The notes beneath the pieces are model-generated. The model saw only the letters and a list, made by a program, of their open reading frames with translations, did not search any database and was not told the origin of the DNA. A stretch of 62,000 nt of DNA from Symsagittifera roscoffensis. Its lineage: Eukaryota; Xenacoelomorpha; Acoela; Convolutidae. The stretch is from the NCBI RefSeq assembly GCF_963678635.1, contig NC_087062.1, positions 62,717,253-62,779,252 of the forward strand. Direction: 5' to 3'. How positions within the stretch are numbered: the first letter of the stretch is position 1; the number at the start of each line of letters is the position of its first letter. The position numbers and the translations under genes are program-made. Positions 45,166 to 56,914 of this stretch are shown piece after piece.

Positions 45166-48100
45166 TTAGTCGATCTTCACTGCGCCATATATCTTTCTAA
45201 TGAAGAAATATGCAGATATGAACCCAATTGCTCCCGTAAGAAGGGCAAATGAAGCCACCATCAGCATCGAGTACCCGAAATACAGCAGAGCCGGAATGAA
45301 TTCAGTGATGTCCAGCTATAACAAAAACATCCACCAGTTAACTCTTTAAACACAAATAAGAACGACTGGTTGCTAGGTGTCACAAATTAGAAAAAATTAT
45401 TTCACCCTACACCTCTTTTGAGTTCAGACAGTTTTCAATGAAACGTTTTTGACTCAAGCATAACAATCAAGTGATAAAATCAGGGGCGAACACCTCCCAG
45501 CAGACAGCATCAGAATTCGACTCACCGACATCCCAAAGAATCCCCCTTTGGTACTTAGTTTATGACACCCATTTTAATTTCAATTTCGGGTTTTTTGGTC
45601 GCGCCAGTTTTCTGTCAAAAATTCGCCTGTTGCCCAAAAATGCTTGGCCAAATAAGGTCTTTATAGTGTTTTGTAAGACACTGGAAAATCAATTTGGTCT
45701 TCTTTTAGGAACATTTGAGCTTCAACCGGAGAATGCAATTGAAAAGCGGCCTTCGAAAGAAATCAAGAGAAAAAACGCCGAAACGGAATCACAGTCTGCA
45801 GGCAATTGGGAAGGCGTTCATAAACACAAACAAGACTGCTCGTATCAGGGCGAAGCCCTGAATGTTCCGACTGCCTTTTAAAGTTTATGGAGCAGCAGTA
45901 AGAACAAAAAATTAAATGAAATAAAATAAAATGAATTTTTTTTTTTAATTTGAAAATTTTTAATGAAAATCATCCCCCCACACGCCATATAAAGTACAAA
46001 AAGATAGATTTCGATCCTTGTAACAAATCAATTATGGCAAATAAGCTTCGTTCAACCAATTTGCAACGATTTATAAGACGGATTAAATCTCCGCTTACGC
46101 GTTAATAACGCGAACTAGATCGCGCGTTAATTGTCCCAAATTGGTCAAAATGGCAATCTTTAAACCCTCATAACTTTACGCAAAATAATCACAGGTGAAA
46201 TATCTTTTCAAATTTAAGCTCAGGACAACAATGGCTTTTGAATGATATAAAAAAATTCCGTCAAAAATGGCTAGTTAAAAAGTCGAAATTTGTCTGAAGA
46301 AAAAAAACCCACCCCGAGCACAAATATTCCGTTACTTTCGTATCGAAAGTCGGAACAAAAACCCAAAAACATAGCCAACGGATGGCTGAAAAAAAAGGTT
46401 GAAGAACAAGGAATGCGAAAAAAATTGATAGAACACTTTTCAACTTTCGAAGTAAATAAATAAGGTTTAAGCTCTTTGAAAACCAAGAAATTTCAATTAT
46501 TGGCTCTTTATTTCATAACATCATCCCACTTAGAGAAAATCTAGATCAATAAGTAGGCTTTTTATTCCCATTGGAATTCAGAAAATTTAAGTACACTTTT
46601 GAAACTAGAAATCTATCAGTTTTTCGTGACCTTTACAGTTTTGCTTCCATAATTGAGTTTGTTTTCTTTTTAAAAAATGAACTGAACTTCAAAACAAATC
46701 AGGTCAAACTGCAAAACAAAACTTGAGCCTGAAAAAAAAATGTTTTTTTTTTTCGAAAAAAAACTAAAATCATCACGACCCATAAAAACTTCACTACGCT
46801 CATTGACTGTTAAAAAATAAAACTTTAACAAATCGGCTTGGTAAAATTACAACCAATATGAAAACTGTTTTCGAAAACGACGGAAATTTAAAATTCTAAC
46901 TTGCTGAAAAAATTACCTTTGCATTATTTCCAACAGAGAGGACCAGGAGACGAGTCCATGACTTTCGAAACAAGAACTCGATCATGTTCCCTTTTTCTGT
47001 TCGATAGTGGAGTTTGCCTTTCTTTTAACAATGGAAATGAACTTAACTTAAATAGAAATCAAAACTCAAACCACGAAAAAATCTAATTTGAGCGTAGACA
47101 AATTTTAAAACTTTATCCTAAAAAAAAACTTGATAAAAAAGCACCAAGACCTTATATAAGAGTCTTCATTACGTACATTACTCATAATCAAACTGCCCAA
47201 TTATAAATCATGTGAATTGAATTTGAAAATTTCAATTTTATACATGCATGATTGTTTTTCCTAGAAAAACTTTCGAACAAACTGATATCATTCATTAACT
47301 CTTCTAACTGAGGAATGTTAGTTTCACATAAAATATCCACATGATTTTATTACATTAAAAAAATTCACTTCACTCATCGAACTTAAACTGAAATGTAACA
47401 AAATTTAGGTCCTTTTCCACTAAAATGTTTAACACAGGCAATTCCTGCAAAAATGTTGGATACAAACAATCAGTACCATAAGATGTGAGGTTTAATTCCT
47501 TGCTTTTCTTATAGCTGAGGAAAATAAATAAGTTTTTACTCTCGATTTCCAGACACTAGCTCTATTTAAAAAACGACCAAAGTAAGTAAACAATTTATTC
47601 AAGACAGAGCAAACACGAGCAAGAAAGCGTCAAAGATTCGTGGGCGTTAAAATGAACATATACTCAATTTTTTAAGTAATAAATTGGAATTTAAACTATA
47701 AACTAAAGGCAAACACACTAAAATTTGCATGCCATAAACTAGAATGTATTGAACCAAATTGCGTATAAATTTTGCATTTCCAAAATCTCGCGAAGTATAT
47801 CGAATTGAAAAAGGATTTTAATTATTATACTGCTGTATGAAACATAGATTTTAACTGTTCAATTGACGAATTAAGAAAGCATCAACTGAGTTGACTTATT
47901 GCTAATCAAATGTCAAAGCACATCATGTCAATATACTGCTAAAGCAGCCTTCACACCTCAAATTACTTTTATTGGCGGCTTAAGTTGGAAAAAAGTTGCA
48001 TCATACTATCACACAATGCTACGCTCGTGTAATAAACACCACTAACAATGGCAGAAGTTTAGATTGTAGAAAAAAATCTTGGACAGCAGCTTTTGATTCC

Positions 48101-51100
48101 ACCCCGACAATAAGTAAAATACTCTTCCAGTGTTAAAACGATATAATGATTTGCTTTAAAAACAAAGTGTAGACATCTGAGACAGTTAATGAGTCGACAA
48201 ATATCTAACTTAAAATATTTTGACTGAATAATTTTTCGTTACTGAAGGACCAAATAACGATCTAACTATCGTGCAATCATCAAAAACCAGAGGAAAGTTT
48301 TGATTCATTGCATTCGATTGGTGTTTTAGAGATACCCTAATGCTACTGCAGATGTGAGCAGAGTAGTTGACTTACTCTGAAGTAGAAGTAGATTATTGAG
48401 TAGAGGAACAGGTAGAATGCTGGCCCACACGATGTCAGAAAGGATCTCCACCACCAGTTGTAGTCCTGAAAGAGGTAGCAAAATTACGTGTCAGAAAATT
48501 ATGATGCCACCAGATTGTGCTATTTCAATGCGCCACATCTCAGAATACATCTCAGCTTAGTTCAATCAATTTTCAAAATATTAACAAGACTGATCCTATC
48601 AGGGCGAAGCCTTGAATGTTCCGACTGCCTTTTAAGGTTTATGGAGCAGTAAAAACATTAAAAAGTTCATTGAAATAGAACAAAATCAATTTTTGTTTCG
48701 ACTTTCGATACGAAAGTAACGGAATATTTGTGCTCGGGGTGGGTTTTTTTTTCTTCAAGACAAATTTCGACTTTTTAACTAGCCATTTTTGACGGAATTT
48801 TTTATATCATTCAAAAGGTATTGTTGTCCTGAGCTTAAATTTGAAAAGATATTTCACCTGTGATCATTTTTCGTAAATTTACGGGGGTTTAAAGATTGCC
48901 ATTTTGGCCAATTAGGGACAATTAATGTGCGATATATTTCGCGCTATCAACGCGTAAGCGGAGAGTTAATCCGTCTTAGAAATTGTTCCAAATTGGTTAA
49001 AATAAGCTTATTTGCGATAATTGGTTTGTTACAAGGAGTAAAGTTTATTCTTTTGTACTTTAAATGGCGCGAGGGGTATGATTTTCATTAAAAATTTCAA
49101 ATTTTAGAAAAAATTTCTTTTCATTTTGTTTTATTTCATTGAATTTTTTAATATTATTACTGCTCCATAAACCTTAAAAGGCAGTCGGAACATTCAGGGC
49201 TTCGCCCTGATACGAGCAGTCTTGTTTAAATTTGAAATTTTTTATGAAAATCATCCCCCCACACGCCATACAAAGTACAAAAGGATAGATTTCGCTCCTT
49301 GTAACAAACCAATTATGGCACATAAGCTTCTTTTAACCAACTTGGAACGATTTCTAAGACGGATTAACTCTACGCTTAAGCGTTAATAGCGCGAAATATA
49401 TCGCGCGCTAATTGTCCCAAATTGGCCAAAATGGCAATCTTTAAACCCTCGTAACTTTACGAAAAATCATCACAGGTGAAATATCTTTTCAAATTTGAGC
49501 TCAGGACAACAATACCTTTCGAATGATTTTAAAAAATTCCGTCAAAAATGGCTAGTTAAAAAGTCGAAATTTGTCTGAAGAAAAAAAACCCACCCCGAGC
49601 ACAAATATTCCGTTACTTTCGTATCGAAAGTCGAAACAATAAGCAAGATATCGCAAAAAGCTTTTCTATGCTAGCAAGTGAGATAAAATGACTATTTCGG
49701 AGTTAGCAATGTGAGCAAGATCTGTGTTTCTTAATTATATTACTAAGTTTCTTAATTATATTCACTAACCTCGTTGCACAGCTGGAAATAGATGACGATG
49801 ATGGCCACTTGGGATGTGGTGACGATAAGGATCAAGAAGACAAGGAACAGGAACGCGAATAGCGAATAGTACTCGTGCTTCCAAATTGCCTAAACAAAAC
49901 GCCAATTTACATTATATCACTCACATCACTGCATGACAAATAATAAATGTTAATTAAACAATTTTAAAAAAACATAACCAACAGATAGTTGGAAAAGAAT
50001 CAACCTCAACTTTCGAATTTTTAAGAAAAAAAATAGATGACCTTAAAGCTCTTTGAATTTCTAGAACAATTTATGCTAAACATTTTTTTGATTAAATTAA
50101 CCCAATTTGAGAAATTAACCCAAAAGGGAAGTGGGACATCTGTCAATCCCCGATATCCACCGCTGCAAAAAATTTAGACAATACCAAAAAAAGTGTCGTT
50201 CAGTTATCTGAATTTAGAGAAACAATTAGTCAGGCAAAAATTTTTGACTTGAATAAACTTAATTCAAACTAATTCATTCAAAACAATCATTATACAGACC
50301 TTTTTTACACAGGGGTGAAGCAAGCTCCTTGTAGCAACTAATGGTTAAAAAGAAAAAAATCGAGAAAATTGCATGTATCGCATTTCTTTGCATCAGCAAA
50401 AAATGATAGCGGCAATAAATTCATAAGGGAAACTCAGCCTGGTTCCAACGAATTCATGAACATCGCTGTGATACATTAAATTGCTCACAAGACGAGCGTA
50501 AAATCCTTTGTGAATCGCAGAGAATGATAAAAATCTGAAAACCGCACAAAAAACGGATTTCTAAGTTAAAATGGGATTTTTTTCAAAAATTTTCAAAATA
50601 AATCAATATCTAGAAACTTATATTCACATACTCATAGAAAATGACGAGAAAAAAAAACAAATATAGAACAGAAAACAGAATAATAAAAGGAAAACATTCG
50701 CATACGATATTTTGCAAAACTGTGAATGATAGCGGATTTCCATTTCAAAAAGAAAAAGTTGGAGCAGACAAACAAATAAACAAACGAAGAATGCACATCA
50801 TTGAACTAATTATAAAAAATATTGAACCCGAAAACGAAAAGAGTGTTAGCTGGACTTGAAAAAAAAACAATATTCATTAAAAAAACAGAAGATAATCATT
50901 TTATTTTGCTTAAAGGTATCAAATTCAAAATTAGACCAATATAATATGTATAAGGAAAACTAACGGGAAACAAGGAAAGATGTCAAAATAAAAATATGAA
51001 AACAAACTTTTCTGATTTGATACAAATTTTTGCTTCCTTAACCCCATTTTATCAATTAATACAGTTATCGGGATTAAAACAATATAGGCTAGAAAGCAAT

Positions 51101-54100
51101 AAACAACATGAAAAAATTATTTGTTGCAGAAAAAATTAATCGCAAAAACTCATAATTTAAATAAAATGCGCCATAAATCTACGATAAATTAAGTCGCTTG
51201 AAAAACAAGAAGAATAAAAGAAAGATTTAATTTTGTGACCCGAGCTTTAAAAGAAGAAAATTAGTTTTTCCTGTAAATTTTTTCATTTTTTGGGTCTAGA
51301 AAAAACTTACACACAGGCGAAGTTGCACTTCGCATACACAAGCAAAAATATGACCGATAACGCCACTGGGAAAAACTGCATGAGTAAAACTTTGAGTCTA
51401 CAAAATTTTTTAAGTGACGCACGCCAATTATGACGCATTAGCAGCACCAGACATTTTGAAAAAAAAATTACCAAATAACATGCCTCAATTTATAGAGCAG
51501 TAATAACATGAAAAAATTAAATGTTAAAAAAAAAGATTTTTTTTTTAAATTTGGTACTTTTTGAGAAAAACATCTCCCACACGCCATATTTCGTACACAG
51601 TGATAAATTACGCTCTTAGTAACAAAACAATTATGGCAAAGAAGCTTCCTTCAACCAACTTAGAACGATTTCTATGACGGATTAAATCTCCGCTTACGCG
51701 TTAATAGCGCGAAATAAATCGCGCGTTAATTGTCCCAAATTGGCAATTTTTAAACCCCCAGAATTTTACAAAAAATGATCACAGGTGAAATATCTTTTCA
51801 AATTTAAGCTCAGGACAACAATACTTTTTGAATGATATACAAAAATCCCGTCAAAAATCGCTAGTTAAAAAGTCGAATTTGTCTGAAGAAAAAAAACACC
51901 CCGAGCACAAATAGTCCGTTACTTTCGTTACGAAACTCGGAACAATGATACTCTGTGTTAAAATCCTTAGCACTAGCTGTACTTAATAGTTGGTTGATGA
52001 TCAAAATTAACACATTTTATCGCAACAATATTTGCGACTTAGGTTGTAAAAAAAAGAAACTATAACACAAGCATTGCTATAACACAAGCATTGCTATAAC
52101 ACAAGCATTGCTATAACACAAGCATTGCTGGTGTAAAAACACGGAGGCAAAGCTGAACCTACTTCCGATTAAACTCTTAATCTCAGATTTGGACGGTAGA
52201 TTTAGAGAAAAGTCAAAAGTTTCCGAAAAATAGTCAAAATTTCATAATTAGACAATTTATATTCCGATTTTTTTCCACAAAAATAAGAGCATAGGCGTTT
52301 CCAATTCTGCGGATAGGAGGCCTTACACCGGTTCTTGTATTTGAATTATTGATCACAGATTTTTGGCAGTGTAGTTTTCGAGAAAAACAAAATATTTTCT
52401 AAGAAACGATCAGCAGCTCCAAATTTGGGCATTTCCTAAGGCCATAACTATTTTCTGCGAAAACAAGGGCGTAGCACCTTATGCAGGGGAGATCACAATA
52501 ACATTTTCTTTTGATTGAAGTCTGAATCTCAGAATAGATGGAGTCATTTTTCAGAAATTGGGTCGAAACCCCAACCCCCCCCCCCCCCCCCCCCCTCGAA
52601 AGTTTCGAATGGCATCGGGCACGGTAAAAAGATACACACAGTAGATTAGCCGGTCTTTCCATCGGGTTTTCAACCAATTTTCTGAAAATCTTGGTGCTAC
52701 TAAAAGTAGCACCAATATTTGCGACTTAGGTTGGAAAAATAGTGGACTTCGTATTAACACACTACGCTTCGCTTGTGTAAACAAACTTAATGCTCAAGGC
52801 GGCGTCTCAGAAACTTACTCTGATCACTATATATGGGGACAGCTGCTATATGTATGCCCGTATACTGGAAGAGACAACTTACGAAACTTCCCCTTGAGTG
52901 GGCACGCACATTGGGCATAAAAACATTATGCCCATGAGCGTTCAGAAGCAACCGCCCCACACATTCAGACCTTTTACTCAATCATCACTGACGCCCATTC
53001 CAAGAAAGTCAAACAAATCAATTTCGCTCTTAGTTTAATTTAAGTAACTGGCTTTAACCCAACAACAAATGATTAGATCAACTGCTAGCTCACACTTATG
53101 AAAACTATGAATAACAGTGTAAAATTAATCTCGAGAAATGATCACCAATTGGCGAATAAGAATTAAACAGATTTTGACGAGACACGGGCACCATTTCATG
53201 ACAATCATCCTCGCGAATAGTATCTTGATGTTCTACCGTGAATATGAAGGAAAGTTCCAAGAAGACAGCTCCAAAGGGGAGCAGTCCGGAGAGAACCATT
53301 GCGATGAAGGGGTGGTTGTGCCAGCTCTGTTCGGGTACCACGCGTGGTATGTGTTTCACTTGCACAGGGTGGGAGTACGGCTGTTTTCTGAATCCGAAGT
53401 AGTAGCCCAGGAACACGAGGGGTAGGGAGATGCCGAGCCAGATGGCCAACAAAGACACCATCACTGAGAAGGGTACCTACATCAACACAGAACAAAAGTT
53501 ATTGAGAGTTATTGTTACTGGGTCCAGGAAAATTCCCAGGTCTACTGCTGAGCAAAAACTTGTTTTTGATTTTTTGAAACAACCGGGCCCATCTTCCGTG
53601 GTCTTTTCGAGGATTCAATTATCAGGATACTGGTGTCTTGCGCCTTTTCTGGGATTCACTTAAAAACACTATTTTCCCTTAAAATTTAGAAACCAGCCAC
53701 ACTATTTATTTAATAAATTCATTGTGGCCTTCGATGTAGCATCTTTAGAGTCATATCTAAAGAAGACAATCACGGGTAGATATGTCCATGTCATCTATTC
53801 AGGTCTCATTAGAGCAGGAAGAAAAACTGACAAGGACAAGACGATTTTTCGCTGCGGCTTCATTCTTGTTTAGAAAAAAGTGATACGTCTCTTTCGATAG
53901 GTGAAATATTATTTGTAATCTTACCGCTCCAGATGACTTCTTCCCCCAGATGAAGAAGTTCAGAAAGAAGGTAGTTCCAAACAGGATTCCTGGAAACAGG
54001 GTTCCAGTCCACATAGCCCCCGACTTCCATTGTTGCCCCCGCATTGTCCTATATAGTCTGCCTGCGTGATACCCAGCAATCACTCTAGAATTTATGGTAG

Positions 54101-56914
54101 CGTCAGACTCCCTATTCAGACGATTAAAGAACTATTCTTTTAATTTTCGCTGCTTTTGCTGCTCTTACCCCATGAAGCAGTAGAGGAATATTCCTCCAGA
54201 CATGATGGATCCTCGACTGGCAGGTGACAAGAATCCGAGCATAGCCAAGCCTGCAACAAAACTGCATAGTTGTAGATTTGAATCGGCAACAAACTTCCTT
54301 TTATTTTTCCTGCATTAGTTGAATGAGCAGCGGAAAAGAAACTTAACACGCACCAATGGTGAACCCGAACATGGCCAGTATCTGGATGCCTGAGCCTACG
54401 AGGGAGGATAGCAATCTGGGGTGTTTGGGAGGCCTGAACACGTCCCCATGCACCATCTTCCAACCACTCTCTTCCAGATGACTCTCCTTAAAATCAACTC
54501 ATTTCATTATATTTAGAACTAATCTTCAAATCAACGCAGTTGATTTTTTTTAATTTTGATTTCAAAAGTATTGAGCTTGTATCACCGATAATTAACAATT
54601 GGTAAGCTGAGAAGAAAGTATGCATTTGCAGATTTAGTTTCATAAGAACATTCGATAGCACTTACGAGGTCGTCTTCTGAGTTGTATTTGGCAATATCCC
54701 TTCGTAGAGTCCTGATCAGAATCACAGTGACAATTCCTAAAAAAAAAGTTCCGGCTATTGTGAGGTTCCCCAACCAGAGGCCGATCGAGGCAGGATGGCG
54801 AGGAGGTGTCTCATGGGTAGGGATTTAGTTTTTCAAATATTCGTTGACTTTTCTTGGCCGGCCAAAATTTCCTTAGACTTCGCTTAAACTATAACTAGAT
54901 CTTAATTTGCCAAAACTTTCCCCCAAAATTTGTATACATGGCCACAGAAAGCGCCTTTAAAAAAACTTGGGATCGGTTGACCAAAATTGAATGTCGTAGA
55001 AAAGTATCACACGGCTCTTAGCGAGTTGACAGGGTCGGTCGTATCCTAAGGGGGTGGCGTCCTCTCATCTCATTACAAGTTTCAGTTATGAACAGAAAAG
55101 GTAAAAGAAAATAATTTCAGTTATCAAAAATATCAAGATTTGTTTATGGTTTCAAGTGTTGCGATACTAGCGTATGTAGGAAGTGTTGGACGCTTATCCC
55201 GCATAAAACAAATGACCTTTTTTCCTATTTCACTTCGTGGCAAAAAATGGCGTTTTGGTAAGTTTCCTAACGAATTCGCCCGCAACTCAGAAAAATTTGC
55301 CAAACGAGTGTCTTCATAGTGTTTGGAAAATCTTCTGTTTTGTTCAATAATAGGTTGAGGGGCTAAATTTAGGAACAAAGGATAAAAAGTTAAGTTCTAA
55401 TATTAATACAGAGGCGAAGCTGTGCTTCGCAAACACTTGCGAGAACACGACAAAAAAGCAGCTCTATGAAGTGAAACAAGAAAAAGTAGAAATTAGCCTC
55501 GAATTAATAAAAGTTCAGCTGCATATCGGATTGCATCCTGCGACCTAGAGATTAATATTCACACGCACTAACCACTCATCCACGGACGCTTATTTGATTA
55601 GAAAAATTAGCCACAAATAAAGCAGAAAACAATTGCTACGAAATTTCAATTACAGATCCTGATTAATACAAAACTAGAAACATGTAATCGGTTGAACAAC
55701 TCATGAGAGTCTCCAAAAGCTATATACCACCAATTTATCAATAATAACAATAATAATAATATGAATATAGCGTACGCAAGGGGTTTCCCCCACAGTTTCA
55801 GTTCAGTTAGTTAGACATATTTCTGCAGTTGTTTCGGGTACAGTGGAACACTGATTTATGGCTGCACCTCAAAAACAAATCTGGATAAACTACAGAAACA
55901 AGAAATTTTCGATGAAGTACAGAAACTACAGAAACAGAAAGTTCGATGAAGTAAGATCGACGAGACGAAAATACAAAGTTTACTCAATCTAAGAGCTACA
56001 TACAAACGAAGTCTTAAAATACTAACAAAAGTTATAAGAAAAGAACATCCAAGTAAATATGTGAATAACTTCATAACATCGAAAGAAATAAGTAAGCATC
56101 TCTTAACTGACACACAGATTAGAAGTGAGAGAGTTAGATTTCTTTTCAATAAGATTGTCAAACTAGACTATAAGAATTTGTTAAAGATAATGCAATGCCC
56201 AGCAACTAAATTAGACGGTTATGTTCATAAACTCAGAGACCTATTTCTACATTATACTGATTTCTGTTCAAAGATTTTATGGTAAAAAGCGGGTTGAATT
56301 TTTCTATGACTACCTAGCTTGTTTCATTTTAAGAAATCATGAAAAAATCCTTGGTCTATATGGTTGAGATCTATATCAACAAAAACGGTTTATGCAAATT
56401 TTTAGGTTTCAATCGGATAAAAACAAAAAATATGGATTCTGATTCTCCAAATTGCTCTTAAATTGCACCTGCCAACAGGTTGTCAGCCTTACGGTGACTA
56501 ATCGAATCAGCGCTAGCAAAATTGTGCATTTATAATAAATAATTTCTGTAATGTGCCTGATTCGTAAACGAATTTATTATTATTATATAGCAAAAGTGCC
56601 ACCAAAAGAGCACTTTAATTTGCGAGTTAGGTTAGAAAAAAGAAGGTTCGTACTAATACACTACGCCTGTTAGTGTAATTGCGTAAAACGATAGTTCTCA
56701 AATATTTCTTCTTCTACAAATTTCTCCTTCCAGTTCGCCTCTGCTACAAATTAAGATGAGTGGAGTTAAATTAGTGAGTGACGGACTGACCTGACATGAG
56801 GAGTACGATGATTAGTGCATTGAGAATGTTGAACCAGTGGATCTGTCCGTCCTTCCTGGCCAAGTACACATCCCATCTGGAGGCCCATTTGATAACAGAC
56901 TCCTCCCACTCCAC
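45166..56914 (-). CDS. TM9SF4: Transmembrane 9 superfamily member 4 (TM9SF4), nine 3'-terminal exons
   Basis: Exons in transcript order: 56914-56791, 54736-54666, 54486-54354, 54250-54169, 54084-53925, 53476-53237, 49889-49770, 48465-48376 and 45315-45166. All junctions are GT/AG and phases agree, giving 389 residues to the TAA. They cover the multispanning membrane half of a nonaspanin (human TM9SF4: 642 residues). Landmarks: [20 protein letters not shown] and [152 protein letters not shown]; then the C-terminus [10 protein letters not shown]. The final KID fits the family's KXD COPI-binding Golgi-retention signal. The family acts in Golgi/endosomal trafficking, and TM9SF4 is linked to V-ATPase assembly and phagocytosis. 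The N-terminal luminal domain must lie beyond 62000. Introns carry Helentron-like copies. Confidence 0.95.
45831..46357 (-). mobile_element. Helentron-like element, copy 4, in a TM9SF4 intron
   Basis: Full-length minus-strand copy, in the same sense as the gene, with a perfect 3' hairpin (TCAGGGCGAAGCCCTGA on the plus strand) and 5' end TGTTCCGAC at 46357. Confidence 0.7.
46358..48375. other. TM9SF4 intron with hairpin-ended repeats
   Basis: Copies of a repeat beginning ACATAGCCAAC..GTTGG (46367) and ending in a TATAAGAGTCTTCATTACGT-type segment (about 47150-47170). A hairpin-like end CACAATGCTACGCTCGTGT at about 48012-48031. Confidence 0.45.
48585..49638 (-). mobile_element. Helentron-like element, copy 5, split by copy 6
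   Basis: The minus-strand element comprises 48585-48693 (3' end) and 49225-49638 (5' part). The two parts join colinearly when the plus-strand copy between them is removed, as judged against copies 2 and 4. Confidence 0.7.
48694..49224 (+). mobile_element. Helentron-like element, copy 6, nested in copy 5
   Basis: Full-length plus-strand copy with ends TGTTTCGAC and GCAGTCTTG, inserted in a T-rich stretch of copy 5. Both copies share the variant TTTCGAC where others have TTCCGAC, so they may be close relatives. Confidence 0.7.
49890..51371. other. TM9SF4 intron, part
   Basis: Contains an ACATAACCAACAGATAGTTGG repeat start at 49974 and hairpin-tail relics at about 50310 and 51312. No coding signal. 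Confidence 0.4.
51372..51500 (-). repeat. 5'-truncated copy of the 41-312 SINE
   Basis: The plus-strand sequence is the inverse of 165-312 (shared ACTTTGAGTCTACAAAATTT, TAAGTGACGCACGCCAATTA, TGACGCATTAGCAG, ATGCCTCAATTTATA). The tRNA-like head is absent. Confidence 0.7.
51496..51944 (-). mobile_element. Helentron-like element, copy 7, lacking its 3' end
   Basis: The minus-strand 5' end is at 51944. The element stops at the TGCTC-ATA point just before the subterminal repeat and hairpin, where the SINE copy abuts. Confidence 0.6.
52061..52128. repeat. Four exact 17-bp tandem repeats
   Basis: TATAACACAAGCATTGC four times without change, next to a TTGCGACTTAGGTTGTAAAA motif that recurs near 47965, 52717 and 56617. 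Confidence 0.9.
52695..52785 (+). repeat. Repeat end with ACACACTACGCTTCGCTTGT hairpin
   Basis: TTGCGACTTAGGTTGGAAAA, then CGTATTAACACACTACGC and TTCGCTTGTGTAA, which pairs CACA with TGTG. Related ends at 47965-48035, 52023-52128 and 56610-56690. A C-run lies just upstream at 52575-52594. Confidence 0.5.
55409..55600 (-). repeat. SINE-like element with tRNA-like head and hairpin tail
   Basis: On the minus strand it opens near 55600 with TGGATGAGTGGTTAGTGC, a good A-box region, then GGATGCAATCC in B-box position. About 100 bp further it ends in GTTTGCGAAGCACAGCTTCG and CCTCTG, the hairpin-tail repeat. It ties the tail family to a tRNA-derived head. Confidence 0.65.
55738..56593 (+). other. 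Unidentified element with coding-like remnant, in a TM9SF4 intron
   Basis: Bounded by AATAATAATAAT-type DNA on the left and TTATTATTATTAT on the right. Inside, a plus-strand frame open from 55950 to the stop at 56285 has even, protein-like composition ([52 protein letters not shown]). A further coiled-coil-like stretch ([20 protein letters not shown]) lies upstream in the same frame before a TGA. I do not recognise the protein; a mobile-element remnant is likely. Confidence 0.35.

Noticed and set aside
45471-45881. 136-codon open frame on the plus strand
   Set aside because: Its end runs into the terminal hairpin of a Helentron-like element and it lies in a TM9SF4 intron on the opposite strand. 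No domain seen.
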